Shown in pieces: positions 17,025 through 24,838 of a DNA stretch of 64,000 nt (the stretch's first letter is position 1; each line of letters begins with the position of its first letter). The notes beneath the pieces were generated by a model that saw nothing but the letters and a program-made list of their open reading frames with translations, ran no database searches and was not told where the DNA came from. Source of the DNA: Hymenobacter sp. DG25A (lineage in GTDB: Bacteria; Bacteroidota; Bacteroidia; Cytophagales; Hymenobacteraceae). Made by a program: the position numbers and the translations under genes. The stretch is from the NCBI RefSeq assembly GCF_001280305.1, contig NZ_CP012623.1:2728001-2792000 (forward strand), written 5' to 3'.

Positions 17025-18137
17025 ATGGCTTCTAAGCTTTTTTCGCCCGCCCAGCTGGGCCAGCTTACCCTCTCTAATCATATAGTTATGGCTCCCATGA
17101 CGCGCAGCCGCGCGCTGGGTAACGTGCCCAATGCCCTGATGGCAGAATATTACGCCCAGCGTGCCTCGGCCGGCCTTATCATTACCGAAGGTACTGCGCC
17201 TTCCGCCAACGGCCTGGGCTATGCCCGTATTCCCGGGCTGTTTACCCCGGAGCAGGTAGCCGGCTGGAAGCTGGTAACCGATGCCGTGCACGCCAAAGGC
17301 GGCCGCGTTTTTGTACAACTGATGCACACCGGCCGCATTTCGCACCCCCTGAACATGGCTGCTGACGCGGAAATCATTGCCCCTTCGGCCATTGCTGCCG
17401 CCGGCGACATGTGGACCGACCAGGAGCAGATGAAGCCACAGCCAACGCCCCGCGCCCTCACCACCGAGGAAGTAAAGCAGGCAGTGCAGGAATATGTAAC
17501 CTCGGCTAAGCTGGCTATCGAAGCTGGTTTCGACGGCGTGGAAATCCACGGCGCCAACGGCTATCTGATTGACCAGTTCCTGAACCCCCAGAGCAACCAG
17601 CGCACCGATGAGTACGGTGGCAGCACCGAAAACCGCGCCCGCTTTGCCCTGGAAATTGCCCAGGCTACGGTAGCAGCCATCGGCGCCGCGCGCACCGGCA
17701 TCCGCCTCTCGCCCCACGGCGGTATGAACGACGTAGCCTCTAATTACGACGACCTCAACGACCTGTACCTGCACTTGGCCACTGAGCTGCAAAAGCTGGA
17801 CCTGGTGTACCTGCACCTGGCCGACCACAGCAGCATGGGCGCCCCGGAGGTGCCCGCCGCCCTGGTTACCAGCATCCGCGAGCAATTCACGAACACCCTC
17901 ATTTTGAGCGGTGGCTACGATGTAGAGCGGGCCGAAGCCGACCTGCAGAGCGGCCGCGCCGACCTCGTAGCTTTCGGCCGGGGCTTCATTGCCAACCCCG
18001 ACTTCACGGAGCGACTGGAGCAGGGCACTGAGCTGGCCCAGGCCGACCAGGCTACGTTCTATGCCCCCGGCCCCGAGGGCTTCCACCAGGGCTACACCGA
18101 CTACCCGGTGCTGGCTGAAACGGAGGCTGCGCGCTAA
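17025..18137 (+). CDS. Old yellow enzyme-type alkene reductase
   Basis: FMN-dependent NAD(P)H:flavin oxidoreductase of 370 aa forming a TIM barrel. Visible features: the N-terminal MAPMTRSRA segment, QLMHTGR (98-104), the substrate-binding His175/Asn178 pair in IHGANGYL, and the C-terminal FGRGFIANPDF phosphate-binding loop. Family members (NemA, XenA/B type) reduce activated C=C bonds, nitro compounds and N-ethylmaleimide. Control by the ArsR-type gene just upstream would fit an inducible electrophile-detoxification unit. A strong terminator follows. Confidence 0.95.
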   Translation: MASKLFSPAQLGQLTLSNHIVMAPMTRSRALGNVPNALMAEYYAQRASAGLIITEGTAPSANGLGYARIPGLFTPEQVAGWKLVTDAVHAKGGRVFVQLMHTGRISHPLNMAADAEIIAPSAIAAAGDMWTDQEQMKPQPTPRALTTEEVKQAVQEYVTSAKLAIEAGFDGVEIHGANGYLIDQFLNPQSNQRTDEYGGSTENRARFALEIAQATVAAIGAARTGIRLSPHGGMNDVASNYDDLNDLYLHLATELQKLDLVYLHLADHSSMGAPEVPAALVTSIREQFTNTLILSGGYDVERAEADLQSGRADLVAFGRGFIANPDFTERLEQGTELAQADQATFYAPGPEGFHQGYTDYPVLAETEAAR

Positions 18138-18158
18138 CCACCTGGCTTATTAAGCCCG

Positions 18159-18196
18159 AAAAGCCCTTCTACCCCTGGTAGAAGGGCTTTTCTTTT
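18159..18196 (+). terminator. Intrinsic terminator of the alkene reductase
   Basis: 15-bp perfect stem (18159-18173 with 18177-18191), 3-nt loop, then TCTTTT. Confidence 0.9.
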
Positions 18197-18368
18197 GCTC
18201 ACCGCGCCGGTAAAACGCTGCCTGAACCCACAGGAAGCCATGAGATAGAACCGCTGCTTTTGCTCCTAAATAGCCCTTTCTACCGGGGTTTGTTTTGTCG
18301 GCTCTGGGAAGTTTTCTTGTATCTTTAGGTGCAAAACGTACCTCCTACTTTCCCCAAAACTGCCCCGC

Positions 18369-19652
18369 ATGAACACTAAGCTGCGTCTTATTGTATTGAG
18401 TTTCTTGCAATTCTTTATTTGGGGTTCGTGGTTGATAACCATTGGGGCATATTGGTTTAAAACCAAAGAATGGTCGGGAGCTGAGTTTGGGGCCATTTTC
18501 TCTACCATGGGTATTGCGGCCATTTTTATGCCCTCGCTCATGGGCATTCTGGCCGATAAGTACTTCAACGCCGAAAAGCTTTTCGGCATTCTGCACATTC
18601 TGGGCGGAGCCGTGCTGATGATGGTACCTTCCGTCAACGACCCCGGCACCATGTTCTGGGTGATGCTGCTGAACATGATTTTCTACATGCCCACGCTGGC
18701 CTTGTCCATTGCCGTGTCGTACTCGGTATTGAAAAAGGAAGGCCTGGATGTTGTAAAGGACTATCCGCCTATCCGGGTATGGGGCACCGTGGGTTTTATT
18801 GTGGCCATGTGGACGGTGAGCCTGCTGCATATTGAAACTTCCGCCAGCCAGTTTTACGTGGCAGCCGGAGCGGCTTTCCTGCTGGGCATTTACTCGTTTA
18901 CGCTGCCCGCCTGCCCGCCGCAGGGCGCTAATCAGTCCAGCAAGTCGCTGGCCGATGCGCTGGGACTACACTCCTTTGCGCTGCTGAAGGACCGGAAGAT
19001 GGCTGTTTTCTTCCTCTTCGCGCTGCTGCTGGGCGCGGCCTTGCAGCTCACCAATGCCTACGGCGACGTATTCCTGCACGATTTCGATCAGAACTCTGCT
19101 TACAACGGCACGCTGGCCGTGCGATACCCGGCCATCATCATGTCGATTTCGCAGATTTCGGAAACGCTGTTTATCCTGGCTATTCCGTTCTTCCTGCGGC
19201 GCTTTGGCATCAAGCAGGTGATGTTTTTCAGCATGATTGCCTGGGTACTGCGTTTTGGCCTGTTCGCCTACGGCAACCCCGGCTCCGGCCTCTGGATGAT
19301 TATCCTCTCGTGCATCGTGTACGGCATGGCCTTCGATTTCTTCAACATCTCGGGCTCCCTGTTCGTGGAGACGCAAACCAAGCCGGCCATCCGGGCCAGT
19401 GCTCAGGGTTTGTTTATGATGATGACCAACGGTTTTGGAGCGGTATTGGGCAGCTCCGTCAGCGGCCTGGTTATCCAGCACTTCTTCACCAACCCCGACA
19501 ACACTAAAGACTGGCCCGGCATCTGGCTTTCTTTCGCCGGCTACTCCTTGGTTATTGCGGTGCTGTTCGTCATTATGTTCAAACACAAGCACGACCCGCA
19601 CGCTGTTGATACCACAAAAGTGGAACCTCTGCTTACAGTGGAGCAGGCATAG
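18369..19652 (+). CDS. Nucleoside:proton symporter (NupG/XapB family MFS permease)
   Basis: Inner-membrane transporter of 427 aa with about 12 hydrophobic segments. The start MNTKLRLIVLSFLQFFIWGSW and the GILADKYFNAEKL loop between helices 2 and 3 are diagnostic for the nucleoside:H+ symporter family, which imports purine and pyrimidine nucleosides. It is a single gene; ndk lies next on the opposite strand and could use salvaged nucleotides, though that link is only by proximity. A TATCTTTA box lies about 45 bases upstream. Confidence 0.9.
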   Translation: MNTKLRLIVLSFLQFFIWGSWLITIGAYWFKTKEWSGAEFGAIFSTMGIAAIFMPSLMGILADKYFNAEKLFGILHILGGAVLMMVPSVNDPGTMFWVMLLNMIFYMPTLALSIAVSYSVLKKEGLDVVKDYPPIRVWGTVGFIVAMWTVSLLHIETSASQFYVAAGAAFLLGIYSFTLPACPPQGANQSSKSLADALGLHSFALLKDRKMAVFFLFALLLGAALQLTNAYGDVFLHDFDQNSAYNGTLAVRYPAIIMSISQISETLFILAIPFFLRRFGIKQVMFFSMIAWVLRFGLFAYGNPGSGLWMIILSCIVYGMAFDFFNISGSLFVETQTKPAIRASAQGLFMMMTNGFGAVLGSSVSGLVIQHFFTNPDNTKDWPGIWLSFAGYSLVIAVLFVIMFKHKHDPHAVDTTKVEPLLTVEQA

Positions 19653-19800
19653 TTTCAACTACTATCTTTCCTCCCGCTGACGGCAGCTTTTGCAGCTGGC
19701 TTGAGAGAATACAGCTTCCCTGAATCAGAAGCAGCTTTCTGGATAACCCAGTTTTAAATCGGTATAAAACCAGTTTATAAACAGCCTGTTTTCAGCAAAC

Positions 19801-19837
19801 AAAAAACCCGTCTGGCGGCTTGCCAGACGGGTTTTTT
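19801..19837. terminator. Bidirectional terminator between the nucleoside permease and ndk
   Basis: 16-bp perfect stem (19801-19816 with 19822-19837), extendable by CAAAC/GTTTG, 5-nt loop, flanked by A-run and T-run so it serves both converging genes. Confidence 0.9.
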
Positions 19838-19897
19838 GTTTGATTCAGCTATAGTGAAGCCAAAACAGAGTGCTGTAGTCAGCTTCTGCGGCTAAGC

Positions 19898-20317
19898 CTA
19901 GAACTGCTCGTTGGCAGCGAAGAAGAAGTCACCTTCAATCTGCGCGTTTTCATCGGAGTCAGAGCCGTGTACGGCGTTGGCCTCAATGCTTTTGGCGTAT
20001 TTCTTACGGATGGTGCCTTCAGCAGCTTGAGCTGGGTTGGTAGCCCCGATGAGCGTGCGGAAATCAGCAACGGCGTTATCCTTCTCCAGAATAGCAGCTA
20101 CGATGGGGCCCGACGACATGTACTTCACCAGGTCGGCGTAGAAGGGGCGCTCTTTGTGTACGGCGTAGAACTCACCGGCACGCTCTGGCGTGAGGAGAAC
20201 TTTTTTCAGGGCTACGATGCGGAACCCGCCTTCTTCCATCATGTTCAGGATGCCACCAATGTGGTTTTCCTGGGTGGCATCGGGCTTAATCATCGTGAAC
20301 GTGCGGTTCGTGGCCAT
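19898..20317 (-). CDS. ndk: Nucleoside diphosphate kinase
   Basis: Enzyme of 139 aa that transfers the gamma-phosphate of ATP to NDPs by way of a phospho-histidine. The active-site His117 lies in NAVHGSDS, and TFTMIKPDA opens the ferredoxin-like fold. Full length, no targeting signal. A minus-strand TACTTTTG box lies 63 bases upstream, and the bidirectional terminator at 19801 closes the unit. Confidence 0.97.
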   Translation of the reverse strand: MATNRTFTMIKPDATQENHIGGILNMMEEGGFRIVALKKVLLTPERAGEFYAVHKERPFYADLVKYMSSGPIVAAILEKDNAVADFRTLIGATNPAQAAEGTIRKKYAKSIEANAVHGSDSDENAQIEGDFFFAANEQF

Positions 20318-20379
20318 GTGGTTTCTTATGGTTGGGTTAAAATGAATTGACAGGGGGCAAGCAAAGAAGTTTGCGGCCG

Positions 20380-20387
20380 CAAAAGTA
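20380..20387 (-). promoter_or_regulatory. -7 promoter box for ndk
   Basis: Minus-strand TACTTTTG, perfect TANNTTTG, 63 bases before the ndk ATG. Confidence 0.5.
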
Positions 20388-20506
20388 GCCGATTGAAAAC
20401 GAAGAATGCATCATGCGTAAAAATCTCCGGCCCGCCCCCCTGCCCGGCGGCCCCTGCTGTTGGCCGGGAGAATGGCCCCGGCAGAACACGCAGCCCCTTT
20501 CCTGAC

Positions 20507-20514
20507 TACCTTTG
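20507..20514 (+). promoter_or_regulatory. -7 promoter box for the DHH gene
   Basis: TACCTTTG, perfect TANNTTTG, about 160 bases upstream of the chosen ATG at 20674. The 356-base gap 20318-20673 between divergent ndk and the DHH gene holds this and the ndk box; I see no gene in it. Confidence 0.4.
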
Positions 20515-20673
20515 CGCCTCGGTCACCCGGTTCAATTATTATTTGGCTACCCGTATTGTGCTGTGTTGACGCACCAATCAGGAGGCCGGTTTGTTGAAAC
20601 CCGGATTATTTCCGATTTTTGCCCCCTTGTACACGGCGTAAATCACCGGATTTCAGCCACCTATCAGCAGCAA

Positions 20674-21717
20674 ATGCACGATATAAACGCTCTGCGGGAG
20701 CTGTTAGCCCAGCCCAGGCAGATATTTATCACCACCCACCACAAACCCGACGCCGACGCCCTGGGCTCGTCTTTGGGCCTGGCTGGCTACCTGCGCAAAA
20801 AAGGCCACCACGTTACGGTGGTTACGCCCTCTGATTACCCCAACTTCCTGGCCTGGATGCCCGGCAACGAGGACGTAATCATTTATGAGCGCAACCAGAA
20901 CGATGCCCAGGTGCGGGACATCATCAACCGCGCCGAGGTTATTTTCTGCCTCGATTTCAGCTGCCTGGGCCGCATCAATGAGATGGGCGAGTACATCCGC
21001 CACGCCCCCGGCACCAAAGTGCTTATCGACCACCACCTGGAGCCCGAGCAGTTTGCCGACCTGGATTTCTCCAACCCCAAAGCTGCCGCTACGGCCGAGC
21101 TGGTGTTTGAAGTAATCCGGGACCTGGGCGACCAGAACCTGATTGACGTAGGCATTGGCGAGTGCCTCTACGCGGGCATTATGACGGACACGGGCTCGTT
21201 CCGCCACCCCAGCACCTCCCGCAACGTGCACCTGATTATTGCTGAGCTGCTGAACGCCGGCATTAATCTGAGCGACGTGCACCGCCGCATCTACGACTCG
21301 CACTCCGAAATGCGCCTGCGCTTCCTGGGCTTTGTGCTCAAGGACAAGCTCACGGTACTGCGCGAATACAACACGGCCTACATTGCCATTACCCAGGACG
21401 AGCTGCGCCAGTACGACTCCAAAACCGGCGACACCGAAGGCCTGGTTAACTTCGCCTTAAGCATTGAAGGCGTGGTATTTGCCGCCATTCTCATTGACCG
21501 GGGCCAGGCCGTGAAGATTTCCTTCCGCTCCGTGGGTGATTTCTCCGTGAACGAGTTTGCCCGCAAGCATTTCAACGGCGGCGGCCACCACAATGCCGCC
21601 GGCGGCATCAGCTACGAGCCCCTGGAACCCACCGTAAAACGCTTCCTCGACCTGCTGCCGCAATACCAGACACAGCTCGTCACGAGTCCTTTGGCAGTTG
21701 CGCCGCCTTCGGCGTAA
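20674..21717 (+). CDS. DHH-family phosphoesterase (NrnA-type nano-RNase/pAp phosphatase)
   Basis: Protein of 347 aa. Motif I HHKPDADALGS (22-32), motif II with Asp94, the DHH motif (119-121) and a C-terminal DHHA1 domain with GGGHHNAAGG are all present. NrnA-type members degrade 2-5 nt RNA and dephosphorylate pAp in the cytoplasm. The frame is open back to a TTG at 20512, but the extra 54 residues are unlike the family and the ATG at 20674 (MHDINALREL) begins the conserved domain. The lipoprotein FKBP gene follows after 38 bases. Confidence 0.9.
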   Translation: MHDINALRELLAQPRQIFITTHHKPDADALGSSLGLAGYLRKKGHHVTVVTPSDYPNFLAWMPGNEDVIIYERNQNDAQVRDIINRAEVIFCLDFSCLGRINEMGEYIRHAPGTKVLIDHHLEPEQFADLDFSNPKAAATAELVFEVIRDLGDQNLIDVGIGECLYAGIMTDTGSFRHPSTSRNVHLIIAELLNAGINLSDVHRRIYDSHSEMRLRFLGFVLKDKLTVLREYNTAYIAITQDELRQYDSKTGDTEGLVNFALSIEGVVFAAILIDRGQAVKISFRSVGDFSVNEFARKHFNGGGHHNAAGGISYEPLEPTVKRFLDLLPQYQTQLVTSPLAVAPPSA

Positions 21718-21755
21718 CTTGCCTGAAATTTATTCTCCATCCTCTTTTCCTTTTC

Positions 21756-22751
21756 ATGCGCTCTACCAGCCAATTTCTGTACCTCGCCCTGGCTGCCGGT
21801 ACTATTAGCCTATACTCCTGCAACAAAGGCAGCGGGGACTTTGCCAAAACCAAATCAGGAGTTGAATACAAGCTTTTCAAGAATGAGGGCGGTAAATTCA
21901 CTTCCAAAGAGCTAAGTGAAAGCGACACGACTTACAAAGGCCGGATCGGAAAAATCATTTCCCTGGAAGTAGAGTACCGCACTGCCAAAGACTCGGTACT
22001 GTTCAACTCCCGCAAGCAGCAGGGCGTACCAGTTATGGTGCCGCTGCAGGAGGTTACCACCAAAGGCGGCCTGGAAGAAGCTATTTCCATGCTGCAGCCC
22101 GGCGACAGCGGCGTGTTCCGCTTTAACTTGGATACCATTTTTGCGCGCTCCTTCAAAACTCCCGTTCCGCCTTTCATGAAGAAAGCCGGCAACACCATGA
22201 CTGTGTACGCCAAGGCTGTTAAGCTGATGACGCGCGACGAAGCCATGGTAGAGCAGCAGAAGATGATGGCCGAGCAGCAGCAGAAAATGATGGCCTACGC
22301 TGAGCAGCAGCTCAAGAAGGACGACGTAATTCTGCAGGACTACATCAAGAAGAACAACCTGAAGGCGCAGAAAAGCCCCGATGGCATCTACTACATTGTA
22401 AACACCGCCGGCACGGGCGCCAAGCCTAAAACCGGTCAGTTGGTATCGGTGCAGTACAAAGGCACCCTGCTCGATGGCAAAGAGTTTGACTCTTCGGCCA
22501 AGAGCAACCAGGGCAAGCCAATTCAGTTCCCCTTGGGCGTGGGTCAGGTAATTCCAGGCTGGGATAAGGGCATTGCCCTGCTCAGCAAAGGCACCAAAGG
22601 CACCCTGCTCATTCCTTCGTCGTTGGCCTACGGGCAGCGCGGCGCTGGCACCGATATTCCTGCTGATGCTCCCCTGCGCTTCGATGTGGAGCTGGTAGAC
22701 ATTCAGAACGCACCGGCTGCTCCACAGGGCGGTCCGGCTATGGGCCGCTAA
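21756..22751 (+). CDS. FKBP-type prolyl isomerase, lipoprotein with two FKBP-like regions
   Basis: Predicted lipoprotein of 331 aa: signal peptide with lipobox LYSC (Cys22). An N-terminal FKBP-like region (about 55-155: GRIGKIISLEVEY, LEEAISMLQPGDSGVF) is followed by a Gln/Met-rich helix (about 163-200: repeated MMAEQQQK) and a complete FKBP domain (about 220-320) with the active-site motifs VQYKGTLLDGKEFDSS, VIPGWDKGI and AYGQRG. It should catalyse cis/trans isomerisation of X-Pro bonds in exported proteins, attached to a membrane facing the periplasm. First of three consecutive FKBP genes. Confidence 0.9.
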   Translation: MRSTSQFLYLALAAGTISLYSCNKGSGDFAKTKSGVEYKLFKNEGGKFTSKELSESDTTYKGRIGKIISLEVEYRTAKDSVLFNSRKQQGVPVMVPLQEVTTKGGLEEAISMLQPGDSGVFRFNLDTIFARSFKTPVPPFMKKAGNTMTVYAKAVKLMTRDEAMVEQQKMMAEQQQKMMAYAEQQLKKDDVILQDYIKKNNLKAQKSPDGIYYIVNTAGTGAKPKTGQLVSVQYKGTLLDGKEFDSSAKSNQGKPIQFPLGVGQVIPGWDKGIALLSKGTKGTLLIPSSLAYGQRGAGTDIPADAPLRFDVELVDIQNAPAAPQGGPAMGR

Positions 22752-22783
22752 GCTGCCCCTCCTGGGTTAGTAGAATCTCATAT

Positions 22784-22813
22784 CCGCGCCGCCTACTAGC
22801 GGCGCGGCTTTTT
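22784..22813 (+). terminator. Intrinsic terminator between FKBP genes 1 and 2
   Basis: 9-bp GC-rich perfect stem CCGCGCCGC (22784-22792) with complement 22799-22807, 6-nt loop, then CTTTTTT. It ends 10 bases before the next ATG, so it may act as an attenuator. Confidence 0.8.
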
Positions 22814-22823
22814 TCTTCATACT

Positions 22824-23411
22824 ATGGCACGCTCCTTTTCCTTGAAAAGCTCCTTCCTTCTCCGTTCGCTGGTGATGCTGCTGGCAGCCGCTATGCCCCT
22901 ACTTTCCGGTTGCGGTAGCTCCGAGCCGGATTACATTAAAGCCGCCAAGAAGCACCAGGAGGAGCAGAAAGTGGCTGATATGGCCTCCATTCAGGCATGG
23001 CTCACCACCAACAATTACTCTGCTTCCCAGGTACAGACCACGGAGTCAGGCATTTCCATTGTAACGCTGGAAGCCGGTACCGGCCCAGCCGTAGTGAAGG
23101 GCAAAACCCTGCAGGTACAGTACATTGGCAAGCTGCTGGATGGCACTAAGTTCGACAGCTCGTTTGATAATGGTTCGGTATGCGGCTGCTTTAGCTTTAT
23201 GGTAGGCGCCGGCGGGGTTATCCCCGGCTGGGAAGAGGCCGTGCTCCTGATGAAAGCAGCCAGTGACAGCCAGGATGGCAAAGGCGACGAAAAAGGTGAC
23301 CACAAGCTGGTGCTCATCCCTTCTTACCTGGCCTACGGCGCTACTGCAAGAGGCAACATTCCTCCTGATTCGCCTTTGGTATTTGATATGCAGCTGCTCA
23401 GCCAGCGCTAA
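22824..23411 (+). CDS. FKBP-type prolyl isomerase lipoprotein
   Basis: Predicted lipoprotein of 195 aa with lipobox LSGC (Cys30). A short helical linker (KAAKKHQEEQKVADM) precedes a single FKBP domain (about 85-195) with VQYIGKLLDGTKFDSS, VIPGWEEAV and LAYGATARG. The domain contains an unusual Cys-Gly-Cys (VCGCFSF) and an acidic/lysine insertion (DSQDGKGDEKGDH) before the flap strand. The next FKBP gene starts 3 bases after the stop, so the two are co-transcribed. Confidence 0.9.
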   Translation: MARSFSLKSSFLLRSLVMLLAAAMPLLSGCGSSEPDYIKAAKKHQEEQKVADMASIQAWLTTNNYSASQVQTTESGISIVTLEAGTGPAVVKGKTLQVQYIGKLLDGTKFDSSFDNGSVCGCFSFMVGAGGVIPGWEEAVLLMKAASDSQDGKGDEKGDHKLVLIPSYLAYGATARGNIPPDSPLVFDMQLLSQR

Positions 23412-23414
23412 GCC

Positions 23415-23876
23415 ATGCGCATCTGCCGGATTACCGGAAGACTGGCCCTGCTGGTCTTTCTCCTGCTCCTTGCCCGCCTGAGCTCCGCTCAGACTCCAGG
23501 TACTGCCGCTGACACCGTGAAACTGGCCAGCGGCGTGCGCTACGTGGTGCATGAGCGCGGCACGGGTGCCGTTCCTAACAAGGGGCAGGTAGTCTATGTG
23601 CACTACACTGGCTTTCTGCCCAGTGGGCGCATGTTCGAGTCCTCGGCGGAAGAAGGGAAGCCGGTGCGCCTGCGGCTGGGCCGGAAAGAGGTAATTGCCG
23701 GCTGGGAGGAAGTACTGGCGCTGCTGCCGGAGGGCACCCGGGCCTGGGTATATATCCCGGCTCCGCTGGCTTACGGCAAAAAGGGCGTGCTCCTGCCCGA
23801 CGATGAGCAGCAACGCTACCTCATTCCCCCCAACACCAACCTCGGCTTTGAGCTGCAGGTAGTTAAGGTGAAGTAG
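23415..23876 (+). CDS. Secreted FKBP-type prolyl isomerase
   Basis: Protein of 153 aa with a cleavable signal peptide (about 1-26, ending SSAQ) and no lipobox. One FKBP domain (about 35-153): YVHYTGFLPSGRMFESS, VIAGWEEVLALL and LAYGKKGV, with a charged loop (PDDEQQRY) before the last strand. It is the third of a consecutive run of FKBP genes and is followed by a strong terminator. Periplasmic folding helper; clients are unknown. Confidence 0.9.
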   Translation: MRICRITGRLALLVFLLLLARLSSAQTPGTAADTVKLASGVRYVVHERGTGAVPNKGQVVYVHYTGFLPSGRMFESSAEEGKPVRLRLGRKEVIAGWEEVLALLPEGTRAWVYIPAPLAYGKKGVLLPDDEQQRYLIPPNTNLGFELQVVKVK

Positions 23877-23901
23877 TCTGACCAGAAGAAAATTCAAACA
23901 C

Positions 23902-23937
23902 AAAAAAGCCCCGCTGTTTCTATAGCGGGGCTTTTTT
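23902..23937. terminator. Bidirectional terminator between FKBP genes and recO
   Basis: 14-bp perfect stem (23902-23915 with 23924-23937), A-run and T-run on both sides; serves the plus-strand FKBP genes and the minus-strand recO. Confidence 0.9.
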
Positions 23938-23990
23938 ATGGAAGATGAGCTAGAAATCATCAGGACCTCTAACGGACTTCCGTTCCGGAT

Positions 23991-24710
23991 TTACTCGGCC
24001 AGCACTTCGGAAAGTACGGCCAGGGAGCGTATCTCACCCAGCTTCTCAATGTGCAGCTGATAGTAGCGAATAAGCACCAGGAGCAGCTCCCGGCGTATGC
24101 GGCCGTTGGGCACGGAGGCACTGCCGGGGTCGCGCATCAGCTCATCAAAATACTGGTCGAACTCCTGAAAGCGCAGAACGGTTGGGCCGGAGTCGGCGGC
24201 GGTAGTGGGTGCGGCGCCGGCAAAGGCCACCTGAGAGGTGATTTCCTGGCCCGATTCGGCCCCAAAACCCAGGTAGGAAGCCAGGCGCAGCAGAAAGGCC
24301 AGGGCAAAGTTCTCAAAGCCCTCCTTTTGCTGGTCGAAGGCCAGGATAGAATCGTGCAGGAAGGTGAACAGGGGCACGTTTTCCTCCTCCTCCAGCACCG
24401 TGCGGCTTAGTACCTCTGATAGAAACAGCGCCACGCTGCTCTTGCGCACATCATAAGGAATAGACGAAAACGATTCCGCGCACCGAAACTCCGACAGGCG
24501 CGTGATGCCGCCCGTGCGGGAGGTGTACGCCACCAGCTCCAGCATGGTAAAGGGCTGAAACAGCGCAATACGCCCGGGCGGCTTGGCCTTGCGCACGCCA
24601 TTGACCACGTACGTCTGCAGCCCCAGCCGCTCGGTATACACGCGGGCAATAATGGACGTTTCGCGGTAGCGGATATAGCCTAGGACAATGCCACGGGTTT
24701 TAATGAGCAT
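23991..24710 (-). CDS. recO: DNA repair protein RecO
   Basis: Recombination mediator of 239 aa that helps load RecA on SSB-coated single-stranded DNA in the RecFOR pathway. The N-terminal OB fold is recognisable (MLIKTRGIVLGYIRYRET, then VYTERLGLQTYVVNGVRK) and is followed by an all-helical domain. The zinc-finger cysteines found in some RecO proteins are missing, as in many Bacteroidota. It lies 128 bases downstream of porZ on the same strand. Confidence 0.92.
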   Translation of the reverse strand: MLIKTRGIVLGYIRYRETSIIARVYTERLGLQTYVVNGVRKAKPPGRIALFQPFTMLELVAYTSRTGGITRLSEFRCAESFSSIPYDVRKSSVALFLSEVLSRTVLEEEENVPLFTFLHDSILAFDQQKEGFENFALAFLLRLASYLGFGAESGQEITSQVAFAGAAPTTAADSGPTVLRFQEFDQYFDELMRDPGSASVPNGRIRRELLLVLIRYYQLHIEKLGEIRSLAVLSEVLAE

Positions 24711-24838
24711 ACAGCAGGTTGAAAATCAGAAGAATATAAATAATAGCAGAGCCTGCCTATTACAGGCATTTACGGGCTTAGTATACTATAACAAAACTCC
24801 GGCGCTTGGCATTCAGCTCATTCGTTCTATTTCCGGAA

